Shown: in pieces, positions 43,394 through 52,369 of the stretch
Layout: each line of letters begins with the position of its first letter
Position numbering within the stretch: the first letter of the stretch is position 1
From: JAGXQV01 sp964505475
GTDB lineage: Bacteria; Pseudomonadota; Gammaproteobacteria; Burkholderiales; Sulfuricellaceae
Assembly (NCBI GenBank): GCA_964505475.1
Contig: CAZDIJ010000005.1
Span: forward strand, 12,311-76,310
Reading direction: 5' to 3'
DNA: 64,000 bases
The notes under the pieces: model-generated
What the model saw: the letters and a program-made list of their open reading frames with translations, nothing else
Databases searched by the model: none
Told to the model about the DNA's origin: nothing
Translations under genes and position numbers: made by a program

Positions 43394-43594
43394 ATGGAAG
43401 CCGAACTGAAAGCCCTCGAAGACAGGGTTTCCCAACTTGTCCAATTGTGCCAGCGTCTGCGCGCGGAAAATCTCCAATTGCGCCAGGAGATGGCCGGGGT
43501 GCAGAACGACAATCACCAGCTTACCGAGAAAATCGGCTCGGCAAAAAGCCGTCTCGAACAGTTGCTGGAGCAAATCCCCGAGGAAGCGGAATGA
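43394..43594 (+). CDS. ZapB-like coiled-coil cell-division protein
   Basis: A 66-residue, charged, helical protein (MEAELKALEDRVSQLVQLCQ start; Leu and Ala in heptad positions). It matches the small TIGR02449-type family that precedes zapA in many gammaproteobacteria and betaproteobacteria. Such proteins are thought to bind ZapA at the Z-ring. The start coincides with the promoter-predicted mRNA 5' end. The stop overlaps the zapA start by ATGA. No membrane segment. Confidence 0.88.
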   Translation: MEAELKALEDRVSQLVQLCQRLRAENLQLRQEMAGVQNDNHQLTEKIGSAKSRLEQLLEQIPEEAE

Positions 43595-43893
43595 GCCGGA
43601 GCCTGGATGTCAGCATCATGGGGCGCGAGTTCCGCGTCGCCTGCCCGGAAGGGGAAGAACAGGCGCTGCTCGATGCGGTGGCCTATCTCGACCGGAAAAT
43701 GAACGACATCCGCGAAACAGGCAAGATCATCGGGGTCGAGCGCATCGCCATCATGGCGGCGTTGAATATCGCCCATGAACTCCTTTCCGCGCGCCTCCCC
43801 GGCGGTTTTGACATCGGGGAGTTTAAGCGTAGAATGGGTTCCATGCAGGCTCAAATCGAGCAAGCATTGTCCGAGCAGGACAAACTGTTTTAG
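43591..43893 (+). CDS. zapA: cell division protein ZapA
   Basis: A 100-residue protein: SRSLDVSIMGREFRVACPEG at the N-terminus, AVAYLDRKMNDIRETGKI, AIMAALNIAHELL, then a coiled-coil end (RRMGSMQAQIEQALSEQDKLF). This is ZapA, which bundles FtsZ protofilaments. ATG at 43591 overlaps the previous stop and is preceded by GAGGAAG. It precedes 6S RNA, as in most proteobacteria. Confidence 0.95.
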   Translation: MSRSLDVSIMGREFRVACPEGEEQALLDAVAYLDRKMNDIRETGKIIGVERIAIMAALNIAHELLSARLPGGFDIGEFKRRMGSMQAQIEQALSEQDKLF

Positions 43894-43902
43894 TCCGGGA
43901 AG

Positions 43903-44118
43903 TCCCCCGCGCATGCCGGGGTTTCCGGCAAGCGTTCCAGAGTTGTCCCCTGCGGTGTTCGTTTAGGCCATATATTCTTTGAACCAATACTTGCTAACCG
44001 GCTGCGGCCAATAGAGTGCTGTTGTGCATGTCCTTCGCGGACGAGCCTGATGCGCTCCGGGTTGCGGCCAACTTGAACCTTAGGTTCAAGATGCTGGCCT
44101 GGCGGCATTTGCGGGGGG
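43903..44118 (+). ncRNA. ssrS: 6S RNA
   Basis: Position between zapA and fau is the conserved place for ssrS. The ends pair: CCCCCGCGCATGCCG (43904-43918) with CGGCATTTGCGGGGG (44103-44117). The apical and 3' signatures match the family: AGTTGTCCCCTGCGG in the 5' half, and an ACTTGAACCTTAGGTTCAAG hairpin followed by GCTGGCCTGGCGGCATTTG in the 3' half. 6S RNA mimics an open promoter and sequesters sigma-70 RNA polymerase. Ends are estimated to within about 10 bp. Confidence 0.9.
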
Positions 44119-44157
44119 CTTAATTTTGGCGCCCATTCTTTTTCTTTTGAACACCCC

Positions 44158-44736
44158 ATGAACAAGCGCGAACTTCGCGGCACGTTGCGCCAGGCGCGCC
44201 GCGCCATCCCGCCGTGGCGGCAACGCCGCGCGGCGGAAAGTCTGCGTAGGCAGGTGGCGCGCAGCGGCGTGCTGCTGCGCCATCGCCGCATCGGTTTTTA
44301 CCTGGCGACGGGCGAGGAGATGAATTTGCTGCCCTTGCTCAACCAGGCTTCCTGGCTGGGCAAGCACTGCTACATCCCGGTGGTGCCGCCGCGTTTCCAG
44401 CATCGCCTCGGTTTCAGCCGCCTGACCGCGTTGCCGCGCTGGTACACCAACCGCTTCGGCATAGCCGAACACTGGTCGCCGCGTCCGGTGCGCGCCTGGC
44501 AGCTCGATTTGCTGTTCCTGCCGCTGGTCGGCTTCGACGCCGAAGGCTACCGACTCGGCATGGGCGGCGGCTTTTACGACGCCAGCCTGGCCTACCTGGC
44601 GCGCCGCAAGGCATGGCGCAAGCCGCTGCTGGTCGGCGTCGGCTACGAATGCCAGAAAGTCGCGCGGGTGCCGCGCGAGCCGTGGGACATACCGCTTGAT
44701 GCGGCGGTCACCGAAAAATCCTGGTATGGGTACTGA
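44158..44736 (+). CDS. fau: 5-formyltetrahydrofolate cyclo-ligase
   Basis: A 192-residue protein of the YgfA/MTHFS family. It converts 5-formyl-THF and ATP to 5,10-methenyl-THF. The signature G-M-G-G-G-F-Y-D is at residues 134-141 (RLGMGGGFYDASLAYL). N-terminal KRELRGTLRQARRAI and the ATP-binding KHCYIPVVPPRF also fit. It follows ssrS, 40 bp away, as in other proteobacteria. Confidence 0.95.
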   Translation: MNKRELRGTLRQARRAIPPWRQRRAAESLRRQVARSGVLLRHRRIGFYLATGEEMNLLPLLNQASWLGKHCYIPVVPPRFQHRLGFSRLTALPRWYTNRFGIAEHWSPRPVRAWQLDLLFLPLVGFDAEGYRLGMGGGFYDASLAYLARRKAWRKPLLVGVGYECQKVARVPREPWDIPLDAAVTEKSWYGY

Positions 44737-44737
44737 T

Positions 44738-45193
44738 ATGCGCTACTGGCTGATGAAATCCGAACCGTCCGATTGCAGCGTCGACGATCTCGCCACCCTG
44801 CCCGGCCAATCCGTCGCCTGGTACGGCGTGCGCAACTACCAGGCGCGCAATTTCATGCGCGACCAGATGCGGGTCGGGGATAAGGTGTTCTTCTACCATT
44901 CCAATTGCGCCGAACCGGGCATCGTTGGCCTTGCCGAGGTGAGCAAGCTGGCTTACCCCGACCAGACCCAGTTCGATCCCAAGAGCAAGTATTTCGACCC
45001 CAAGGCCACACCCGAGGTGCCGCGCTGGTTCAACGTGGACGTGAAGCTGGTGCGCAAGACCCGGCTGGCGAGCATCAAGGAGCTGCGCACTTATCCCGAA
45101 CTGGAGCGCATGCGCATCCTGCAAACGGGCAACCGCCTGTCGATCACTCCGCTCGATCCGCACGAGTGGGAATTCATCCTGGGCATTCTCTAG
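44738..45193 (+). CDS. EVE domain protein
   Basis: A 151-residue protein beginning MRYWLMKSEPSDCSVDDLAT, with the EVE-domain body: WYGVRNYQARNFMR, GDKVFFYHSNCAEPGIVGLAEV, WFNVDVKLVRKTRL. EVE domains (ASCH/PUA-related fold) bind modified bases in nucleic acids. The ATG at 44738 begins 1 bp after the fau stop. Role here is unknown. Confidence 0.93.
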   Translation: MRYWLMKSEPSDCSVDDLATLPGQSVAWYGVRNYQARNFMRDQMRVGDKVFFYHSNCAEPGIVGLAEVSKLAYPDQTQFDPKSKYFDPKATPEVPRWFNVDVKLVRKTRLASIKELRTYPELERMRILQTGNRLSITPLDPHEWEFILGIL

Positions 45194-45196
45194 CCC

Positions 45197-45991
45197 GTGG
45201 AATTCTGGCTGCTTTATCTCGCCGTCGGCATTTTTGCCGGCTTTCTCGCCGGCCTGCTGGGGGTGGGCGGCGGCCTGGTGATCGTGCCGGCGCTGGCGCT
45301 GATTTTCGCCGCTGGGCATTTCCCTTCCGAGCACATCATGCACCTGGCGCTCGGCACCTCGCTCGCCAGCATCCTGTTCACCTCGATTTCCAGCTTGCGC
45401 GCCCACCATCTCCACGGCGCGGTGGTCTGGCCGGTGGTGCGCGGCATCGCGCCCGGCATCGTCGCCGGGACGCTGCTTGGGACGCTGGTGGCGGCGCAGC
45501 TTTCGAGCGTCTTCCTCAAGATTTTCTTTGTCGTGTTCATTTATTACGTGGCCGCCCAGATGCTGCTCGATATCAAACCCAAACCGTCGCGCCGGTTGCC
45601 CGGCGCGGCCGGGTTGTTCGCGGCGGGCGGGGTGATCGGCGGGGTGTCGAGCCTGGTCGGCATCGGCGGCGGGACTCTGTCGGTGCCGTTCATGACCTGG
45701 TGCAACATCAAGCTGCACCAGGCGATCGGCACTTCCGCGGCGATCGGCTTTCCCATCGCCGCCGCCGGCGCGCTAGGCTATCTGCTGAACGGCCTGGTGG
45801 CGCAAAATCTGCCGGAATATTCCTGGGGATTCGTGTATTTGCCGGCACTGGCCGGATTGGCGGCGGCGAGCATCCTGACCGCCCCGCTCGGCGCGAAACT
45901 GGCGCATCGTCTGCCGGTGGCCAAGCTGAAAAAGATTTTCGCGGTTTTGCTGCTGGCTTTGGGAACCCGGCTGCTGGCAGGCCTGGTTTAG
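45197..45991 (+). CDS. TauE/SafE family permease
   Basis: A 264-residue membrane protein with a GTG start 3 bp after the EVE gene stop. About eight hydrophobic segments and the family motifs: GFLAGLLGVGGGLVIVPAL near the N-terminus and GVSSLVGIGGGTLSVPFM in the second half, an internal repeat characteristic of the family. Predicted transport of sulfite, sulfonates or organic anions. In a probable sulfur-oxidising host a sulfite exporter is attractive, but substrate is not predictable. Confidence 0.9.
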   Translation: MEFWLLYLAVGIFAGFLAGLLGVGGGLVIVPALALIFAAGHFPSEHIMHLALGTSLASILFTSISSLRAHHLHGAVVWPVVRGIAPGIVAGTLLGTLVAAQLSSVFLKIFFVVFIYYVAAQMLLDIKPKPSRRLPGAAGLFAAGGVIGGVSSLVGIGGGTLSVPFMTWCNIKLHQAIGTSAAIGFPIAAAGALGYLLNGLVAQNLPEYSWGFVYLPALAGLAAASILTAPLGAKLAHRLPVAKLKKIFAVLLLALGTRLLAGLV

Positions 45992-46011
45992 GGGTTAGTA
46001 GTTAGTCATAC

Positions 46012-46085
46012 ATGCCTCTAAACTATTCTCAGCAAACAGCCGCCCCCTCCCTTGCGCGCATAGCGCGCGGGGGAGGGTTAAGGGG
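46012..46085. mobile_element. truncated MITE-like element, copy D
   Basis: The left terminus ATGCCTCTAAACTATTCTCA is identical to that of copy E (62868) and continues into the same CCCTCCCTTGCGCGCATAGCGCGC stem. The right end with its inverted repeat is absent, so this is a solo left-part remnant. It fills most of the 198-bp gap between the TauE permease and the GGDEF gene. Confidence 0.8.
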
Positions 46086-46189
46086 GAATGCCTGAATTTA
46101 CCCCTAATGGATTTTTTGGGGTTAATTCGCCCTGATGTAGCGATTTTTCGCGGGTAAGCCCGCCCCCTCTGCCGTTTGATGTTGACTGG

Positions 46190-47089
46190 CTACTGGCCTC
46201 TAGCACCCTTCCGTTCCGCCTTGTTCCGGTACATCAGGGCGTCGGCCTGCGCCAGCAGGTCTTCGAGCGCGAGGGGCGAGTCGGGGGGGCATTCGACCAC
46301 GCCGATGCTGATCGAGAGGCTGTAGGGCTTGGTTTTTTTGGCGTTGTAGGCGGCGATGTTGTCCTGGAAGCGTCTGGCGATCTGCTCGGAGCTGCTGGCG
46401 ACCGGTTCGATGGCGAAGATGGCGAATTCGTCGCCGCCCATGCGGGCGATGATGTCCGAGCCGCGGAAGGTTTGCTTGAGCAGGTGCGCGGTCTGGATCA
46501 GCGCCTGGTCGCCTTCCTTGTGGCCATGGGTGTCGTTGATGATTTTCATGCCGTCGAGGTCGGCGAAGATCAGGTAAAAAGCGCTTTGCTTGCGCCGCGA
46601 CAGGCGCATCTGGTGTTCCGCCAGGGTCATGAAGCCGCGCCGGTTGTAGAGTCCGGTCAACTCGTCGATCAGCGACAGGATGCGCAACGCTTCCCTCATG
46701 CGCTGCCGTTCGATGGCGTAGTGGATGGCGCGCACCAGCAGATGGCCGGTGAGTTCGCCCTTTACCAGGTAGTCCTGGGCGCCGGCGCGCACCGCCTGGA
46801 TGCCGGTGTTGACGTCGTCCAGGCCGGTCAGGATGACGATCGGCGTATCCGGCGCGGCTTCTCCGGCTTTGTCCAGGGTTTCCAGCCCGGCGCTGTCGGG
46901 CAGCGCCAGGTCCAGCAGGATGAGGTCGTAGCCCTGCTTCGCCAGGGCGGCTTGCGCGGCTTGCAGGCAGTCCACGGGTTCCAGCCTGATGTTGGCATGG
47001 TTCGTCTCGGCCAGGGCTTCGCGGATCAGGCGCTGGTCGCCGGGATTGTCTTCCACCAGCAGGACGTGGATATCCTCGCTGTCGATCAT
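46190..47089 (-). CDS. response regulator with diguanylate cyclase (GGDEF) domain
   Basis: A 299-residue protein: receiver (residues 1-130; phosphoacceptor in DLILLDLALPDSAGL, LTGLDD and K near DYLVKGEL) then a GGDEF domain with MGGDEFAIF intact and a c-di-GMP I-site RGSD five residues before it. Predicted to synthesise c-di-GMP on phosphorylation by a nearby histidine kinase. It overlaps the upstream receiver gene stop by 4 bp. It ends the signalling cassette. Confidence 0.93.
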   Translation of the reverse strand: MIDSEDIHVLLVEDNPGDQRLIREALAETNHANIRLEPVDCLQAAQAALAKQGYDLILLDLALPDSAGLETLDKAGEAAPDTPIVILTGLDDVNTGIQAVRAGAQDYLVKGELTGHLLVRAIHYAIERQRMREALRILSLIDELTGLYNRRGFMTLAEHQMRLSRRKQSAFYLIFADLDGMKIINDTHGHKEGDQALIQTAHLLKQTFRGSDIIARMGGDEFAIFAIEPVASSSEQIARRFQDNIAAYNAKKTKPYSLSISIGVVECPPDSPLALEDLLAQADALMYRNKAERKGARGQ

Positions 47090-47541
47090 TGGCCGGGGTT
47101 CCCCGGAAGTTTCACCACGGTCAGCCAGAATCCCTCGATCGACTTGACGATCTCCATGAATTCCTCCAGTTCCACCGGCTTGGTGATGTAGCAGTTGGCG
47201 TGCATGCCGTAGGCTTGCGCGATGTCGGCTTCCGCCGCCGAGGTGGTCAGGATCACCACCGGGATGTGTTTGAGATTGCCGTCGGATTTGATCTGGCGCA
47301 GCACTTCGCGGCCGTCCATCCGGGGCATGTTGAGGTCGAGCAGCACCAGATCGGGAAGCGGCTGGCTGCCGTAGGGCGCTTCCTGGCGCAGCATTTTCAT
47401 GGCTTCCAGGCCGTCGCCGGCGACGTACAGGTTGACCGCTATCCGCGCCTCCTTCATGGCTTCGCGGGTAAGCCGCACGTCGCCGGGATTGTCCTCGACC
47501 AGCAGGATATCCACGGCGTGTATGAGTTGATCGTGGCTCAT
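47086..47541 (-). CDS. stand-alone receiver protein (Rcp1-like)
   Basis: A 151-residue single-domain response regulator. Phosphoacceptor region PDLVLLDLNMPRMDGREVLRQIK, PVVILTTSAAE, NCYITKPVELEEF. It ends with the tail SIEGFWLTVVKLP, which also occurs in the receiver at 51844-52293. Such Rcp-type receivers are usual partners of phytochrome-type kinases (SHDLQEPLRMV histidine box). Start ATG 47541; overlaps the kinase stop by ATGA. It relays phosphate without an output domain. Confidence 0.92.
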   Translation of the reverse strand: MSHDQLIHAVDILLVEDNPGDVRLTREAMKEARIAVNLYVAGDGLEAMKMLRQEAPYGSQPLPDLVLLDLNMPRMDGREVLRQIKSDGNLKHIPVVILTTSAAEADIAQAYGMHANCYITKPVELEEFMEIVKSIEGFWLTVVKLPGNPGQ

Positions 47542-49397
47542 GGCATCGTTGGCTGTTGCCCCTCCAATGTTGTCGGTATAGTGAAATAGAACGTCGATCC
47601 CTTGCCGGGTTCCGATTCTACCCAGATGCGCCCGCGGTGTCGCTCGACGATGCGTTTGCAGATCGCCAGGCCGATGCCGGTGCCGGGGTATTTTTCGCGG
47701 CTGTGCAGGCGCTTGAAGATCAGGAAAATTTTCTCGAAATATTCCGGCGCGATGCCGATGCCGTTGTCGCCGACCGAAAAGATCCACTCGTTGCCGTTGC
47801 GCCGGGCGGTAATGTGGACGCGCGGCGTGTCGGCTCCGTGGAACTTGATGGCGTTGCCGATCAGGTTTTGCAGCAGTTGGCCGAATTGCGAATGAATCAC
47901 CGGCACGGCGGGCAGTATGTCCTGGGTGATTTCGGCGCGGTGTTCCTCGATCAGCGGCCTGAGGTTGGCCAGGACTTCCGCCAGCACCTGGTTGGCGTCG
48001 GTCGTTTCGAACTGGCTGTTGTCGATGCCGACCAGCGCATAGGTGAGTTGGTCGTTGATGAGGTGCTGCATGCGGGTGACGCCTTCCACCGCATAGCCGA
48101 TGAATTCGTGCGCTTCCTGATCCAACTGGCTGTTGTAGCGCCGCTCCAGCAGTTGCACGAAGCTCGCCACCATGCGCAGCGGTTCTTGCAGGTCGTGCGA
48201 GGCGATGTAGGCGAATTGCGCCAGGTCGGCGTTGGAGCGCGACAATTCTTCCAGGCTCTCGTTGAGCGCTTTTTCCGTGAGGCGATGCTGGGCGATTTCC
48301 ACCTGGAGTTCGCGGGTGCGTTCCGCCACCCGCGTTTCCAGTTCGAGATTGGCCTGGTGCAGGACATCTTCCTCGAATTCGTGGCGCGCCAGGTCGAAAC
48401 GCATTTGCTGCTGGCGCCACAACAGGATGGCGGCGACGGCGGTCAGCCCGACCAGCAGGGCGCAGAGCGAAGCGACCAGCACCATGCGCTCGCGCAAGGG
48501 CGCCGCTACTTCGGCGCGGTCGATCTTGGCGACCAGAACCCAGGGCGAATCGGGAATGCGGCGCAATACCGAGAGCACCTCGACGCCCCGGTAATCTTTG
48601 CCCTCGAACGCCCCCTCCGCGCCGAGCGCCGCCCTGACGGCGGGCAGATCGGTTTCGCCGAGCGGCTGGCGCAGCGACAAGGCAACCGCCGGGTTGTGGC
48701 GCAACTCGTTCAGGAACAGCACGCTGTCGCCGTCGCGGCGCACCAGCAGGCTTTCCGCGGTGGCGCTGGGGGTAGGCCAGGTCTGGATCAGCGGATAAAG
48801 AAAGTGGCGCGGGTCGATTTCAAACGCCAGCACGCCGATGACGGTCTTTTGCCCGCCGGCCTCGGCCAGCAAGGGGACGAACAGGCTAAGGTGCACCCGC
48901 TCCGCGGGATTCGCGGCGTGAAAATCGAGAAACTGGACGCGCTGGCTGCGCACCGCCTCCCGTACCGCCGGCCGGGAGTATTCGCAGGGGAGATCGGCAT
49001 CCTCGGTCGAGGCGAGACGCATTTTTCCCGACGGATCGAACAGGTAAACGCAGCGGTAATGGCGCGCGTGGCGCGGCGCTTTCATCCAGTCCAGCAAGGC
49101 TTGCCGTTCCGCCGCGTTCTTGGCGCCGCCGGCCAGCCAGCGGCGGGCATACTCGACGATGAAGGAGGTGGTGCGGATCGACTCCGCCTCGGCCATGCGT
49201 TCCTCGCGCCAGTCCGCGATCTGGCGCGCTTTCAGAGCGGCGATGGCGGCGAGTACATGGTTTTTTTCCTGGAAGGCGTGCGCCAGTTGGTTGCGCAGAT
49301 AACCGTAACCGGCCGCGCCGATGCCGGCGGCGAGCAGCAGGAACAGCGCCACCAGGCGCCATGGCAGCAGATTGGGTTTCCGCCGGGCGGCCGCCAT
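47538..49397 (-). CDS. membrane histidine kinase with periplasmic sensor
   Basis: A 619-residue kinase. The ATG at 49397 is chosen because it sits at the stop of the preceding gene (TGATG); a longer frame would run inside that gene. TM1 about residues 13-33, a periplasmic sensor of roughly 250 residues (Cache-like fold impression; contains CEYSRPAVREAV), TM2 about 298-320. Cytosolic part: coiled coil, histidine box FAYIASHDLQEPLRMV, and ATPase motifs NAIKFHG, DNGIGIAPEYFEKIF, GTGIGLAICKRIV. Signal unknown. Expected to phosphorylate the adjacent receivers. Confidence 0.9.
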   Translation of the reverse strand: MAAARRKPNLLPWRLVALFLLLAAGIGAAGYGYLRNQLAHAFQEKNHVLAAIAALKARQIADWREERMAEAESIRTTSFIVEYARRWLAGGAKNAAERQALLDWMKAPRHARHYRCVYLFDPSGKMRLASTEDADLPCEYSRPAVREAVRSQRVQFLDFHAANPAERVHLSLFVPLLAEAGGQKTVIGVLAFEIDPRHFLYPLIQTWPTPSATAESLLVRRDGDSVLFLNELRHNPAVALSLRQPLGETDLPAVRAALGAEGAFEGKDYRGVEVLSVLRRIPDSPWVLVAKIDRAEVAAPLRERMVLVASLCALLVGLTAVAAILLWRQQQMRFDLARHEFEEDVLHQANLELETRVAERTRELQVEIAQHRLTEKALNESLEELSRSNADLAQFAYIASHDLQEPLRMVASFVQLLERRYNSQLDQEAHEFIGYAVEGVTRMQHLINDQLTYALVGIDNSQFETTDANQVLAEVLANLRPLIEEHRAEITQDILPAVPVIHSQFGQLLQNLIGNAIKFHGADTPRVHITARRNGNEWIFSVGDNGIGIAPEYFEKIFLIFKRLHSREKYPGTGIGLAICKRIVERHRGRIWVESEPGKGSTFYFTIPTTLEGQQPTMP

Positions 49398-51847
49398 CAG
49401 GCGTCTTGCTCCCGGCGTTCCTGCAAGAACCGCGAAATTTCGCCGGCGGGCAGCGGGCGGCTGAAATAATAGCCCTGCATTTCGTCGCAGCCGTTTTCCC
49501 GGAGCAGCGCCAACTGCTCGGCGGTTTCCACCCCTTCGGCGATGACCTTGAGGTTGAGGCTGTGGCCGAGGGCGATCACCGCTCGGGCGATCGCCAGGTC
49601 GTTGGGGTCGCTGGTGATGTCGCGGACGAAGGACTGGTCGATCTTCAACTTGTCGAGGTTGAAACGCTTGAGGTAGCCGAGCGAGGAGAAACCGGTGCCG
49701 AAATCGTCGATCGACAGTTGCACGCCCATGACCTTGAATTGATGCAGGGTCGCCAGCGTTTCCTCGGTATCCTGCATCAGGATGCTTTCCGTCAGCTCCA
49801 GTTCCAGGCAGCCGGGGGGCAGGCCGCTGGCGGCGAGCGCCTGCTCCACCGCCGCCACCAGTCCGGGCTGGCGGAATTGGCGCGCCGACAGGTTGACCGC
49901 CACGCACAGGCCGCCGTGCCCTTGTTCGTGCCAAGCCTTGGCCTGGAGGCAGGCCTGCTGGATCACCCATTCGCCGATCGGCACGATCAGCCCGGTTTCC
50001 TCGCCGATGGGAATGAAATTGGCCGGTGAAACCATGCCCAGCTCGGGATGGCGCAGGCGGATCAACGCTTCGACGCCGACGATGGCGCCGCCGGCGATGC
50101 CTACCTGGGGCTGGTAATGTAGTTCGAATTGGCGGAGCGCCAGGGCATGGCGCAGACTGTTTTCCAGCACCAGCGTTTCGAAGGTGCGCACGTTCATATC
50201 CTGGGTATAGAACTGGCAGTTGTTGCGCCCCAGTTCCTTGGCGCGGTACATCGCCACGTCGGCGTTCTTCAGCAGGGTCGGGGTATTGTCGCCGTCGTCG
50301 GGATAGACGCTGATGCCGATGCTGCTGGTGATGATGATTTCCTGCCCCTCGAGCTGGAAAGGCTGGTTCATGGCGGCCAGGATGTTTTTCGCCATGGCCG
50401 TGATTTCGTTGAGGTTGTGCACCTCGGCCATCAGCACCACGAATTCGTCGCCGCCGCTGCGCGCCAGCGTATCGAGCGCGCGGATGCAGCCGCCCAGGCG
50501 TTCCGCCACCAGCTTTAGCAGACGGTCGCCGAAATCGTGGTTGAGCGATTCGTTGATGTTCTTGAAACGGTCGAGGTCGATCAGCAGCAAGGCCGATTTG
50601 TTGTGCTGATACTGGCAGGCCGCCAGGGCTTGCGTGGTGCGGTCATGCAACAGCGTCCGGTTGGGCAGGCCGGTCAGGGCGTCGTGATGGGCGAGATAGT
50701 TGATGCGCTCCTCGGCCGCCTTGCGCTGGGTGATGTCGGTAAAGGTGCCGACGAAGTGGGTGGTTTCCCCCTTGTCGTTCTTCACGTTGCCGATGCTCAT
50801 CCATTCCGGGTAGATTTCGCCGTTTTTGCGTTTGTTCCAGATTTCCCCCTGCCAGTGGCCGGTTTCCAGCAGGGAAGTCCACATCTTGCGGTAAAAATCC
50901 TTGTCGTGCCGCCCGGACTTGAGCAGGCGCGGGGTTTCGCCCAGTATTTCGGAGGGGCTGTAGCCGGTGATCCGGGAAAAGGCGTCGTTGACCTTGAGGA
51001 TATTCCCCGCGCTATCGGTAATGACGATGCCTTCGGCGCTGCTCTCGAACACCTTGGCGGCGAGGCGCAGATTTTCCTCGCTTTGCCGGCGTTCGCTGAC
51101 ATCGTCGTAAATCGCCACGATTTCGCCGCTCGGCAGTTTGTAGACGTAATTCTCGCGCCAGCCGGAAATGCGCCCGTCCTGGTAAAAAGTCAGCGGAAAA
51201 TGTTCCGCCTCGCCGCTTCGCCAGACGCGGCGGAACACGTCGAGGACGCCGAAATCCGCGGCGCCGGGGAAAACCTCCGTCAAGGCCTTGCCGATGACCT
51301 GGTCGCGCCCGATGCGCTCGATATTTTCCGCCGCCCGGTTGAAGGCGCTGAACACGAAATCCTGGCCGTCCGCCGAGGGGCGGTAAACCGCCACACCGCT
51401 GCCCATATGCTCGAACAGCGCCGAAAGACGCGCCTCGTTTTCGTGGAGCGAGCGGCCGATGCGATGGCGTTCGATGGCATAGCGCGCCACCCGGGTCAAC
51501 AGATGGGGGGTGGCGTCGCTCTTGACCAGGTAATCCTGGGCGCCGGAACGCACCGCCTCGATCGCCAGCGCCTCGTCGTCCAGGCCGGTAAGCACCACCA
51601 CCGGGACATCCGGCGCCGCCTGTTCGATGCTCTGCACGGTATGCATGCCCTGGCTGTCGGGCAGCGACAAATCCAGCAGGATTACCGCGAATTTCCGCTG
51701 CGCCAGGGTTTCCAGCGCCTCGCCCAGGGTTTTCGTCCATTCCAGGCGGAATCGCGGCTGCTCGACCTCGCCGAGCGCTTCCCGGATCAGGCGCGCATCG
51801 CCGGGGTTGTCTTCGACCAGCAGGACGGAAACGTCGTGGCGGCTCAT
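49397..51847 (-). CDS. response regulator with PAS domains, GGDEF and EAL
   Basis: An 816-residue protein: receiver (1-125; VILLDLSLPDSQGM), two PAS/PAC domains (about 135-370; second has ITDSAGNILKVNDAFSRITGY), GGDEF with SGGDEFVVL and I-site RALD, and EAL (VGVEALIRLRHPELG). EAL catalytic groups are intact: AVNLSARQF, ELELTESILM, IDDFGTGFSSLGYL, KLKIDQSFV, VIAEGVETAEQ. Both cyclase and phosphodiesterase activity are therefore possible. Overlaps the next receiver gene by 4 bp. Confidence 0.94.
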   Translation of the reverse strand: MSRHDVSVLLVEDNPGDARLIREALGEVEQPRFRLEWTKTLGEALETLAQRKFAVILLDLSLPDSQGMHTVQSIEQAAPDVPVVVLTGLDDEALAIEAVRSGAQDYLVKSDATPHLLTRVARYAIERHRIGRSLHENEARLSALFEHMGSGVAVYRPSADGQDFVFSAFNRAAENIERIGRDQVIGKALTEVFPGAADFGVLDVFRRVWRSGEAEHFPLTFYQDGRISGWRENYVYKLPSGEIVAIYDDVSERRQSEENLRLAAKVFESSAEGIVITDSAGNILKVNDAFSRITGYSPSEILGETPRLLKSGRHDKDFYRKMWTSLLETGHWQGEIWNKRKNGEIYPEWMSIGNVKNDKGETTHFVGTFTDITQRKAAEERINYLAHHDALTGLPNRTLLHDRTTQALAACQYQHNKSALLLIDLDRFKNINESLNHDFGDRLLKLVAERLGGCIRALDTLARSGGDEFVVLMAEVHNLNEITAMAKNILAAMNQPFQLEGQEIIITSSIGISVYPDDGDNTPTLLKNADVAMYRAKELGRNNCQFYTQDMNVRTFETLVLENSLRHALALRQFELHYQPQVGIAGGAIVGVEALIRLRHPELGMVSPANFIPIGEETGLIVPIGEWVIQQACLQAKAWHEQGHGGLCVAVNLSARQFRQPGLVAAVEQALAASGLPPGCLELELTESILMQDTEETLATLHQFKVMGVQLSIDDFGTGFSSLGYLKRFNLDKLKIDQSFVRDITSDPNDLAIARAVIALGHSLNLKVIAEGVETAEQLALLRENGCDEMQGYYFSRPLPAGEISRFLQERREQDA

Positions 51848-52293
51848 TTGACCAGGCCGTCCGGCAGTTTGACCACCGTCAGCCAGAAACTTTCGATCGA
51901 CTGGACGATTTTCATGAATCCCTCGAGTTCCACCGGTTTGGTGATATAGCAGTTGGCATGGAGACCATAAGCCTGGACGATGTCCCTCTCCGCCGCCGAG
52001 GTGGTCAGCACCACCACCGGAATATGTTTGAGCCGGTCGTCGGATTTGATCTGGCGCAGCAATTCGCGTCCGTCCATGCGCGGCATGTTGAGGTCGAGCA
52101 GGATCAGGCCGGGCTGCGGCAGGGCGGCGTATTCGCCCTCGCGGCGCAGCATCGCCAGCGCCTCGACGCCGTCGCCGGCGGTGCGCAGGTTGACCGCCAG
52201 ACGGCTTTCCTTGAGCGCTTCCTCGGTGAGGCGCACGTCGCCGGGGTTGTCTTCCACCAGCAGGATGTCGATGGCGTTCACCGGAGATTTCAT
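51844..52293 (-). CDS. stand-alone receiver protein (Rcp1-like), paralogue
   Basis: A 149-residue receiver, close paralogue of the one at 47086-47541: LILLDLNMPRMDGRELLRQIK, PVVVLTTSAAERDIVQAYGLHANCYITKP, and the same ending SIESFWLTVVKLP. It begins the part of the cassette nearest the haem-type kinase (the kinase stop is 76 bp upstream). The duplication of receiver, output protein and kinase is clear. Confidence 0.93.
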   Translation of the reverse strand: MKSPVNAIDILLVEDNPGDVRLTEEALKESRLAVNLRTAGDGVEALAMLRREGEYAALPQPGLILLDLNMPRMDGRELLRQIKSDDRLKHIPVVVLTTSAAERDIVQAYGLHANCYITKPVELEGFMKIVQSIESFWLTVVKLPDGLVK

Positions 52294-52369
52294 GCGATTT
52301 CCCGCTCCATGCGCGCTTGTATCGCGCCGACTATATCATCATCATTCGCGCCGCAAAAACGGGACATCG

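Noticed and set aside
47556..49469. A 637-codon plus-strand frame antisense to the histidine kinase
   Set aside because: Same cause. The kinase motifs on the minus strand are complete.
49398..49970. Longer start for the histidine kinase at 47538
   Set aside because: The extra residues overlap the EAL gene in another frame and look like translated noise. ATG at 49397 abuts the EAL stop.
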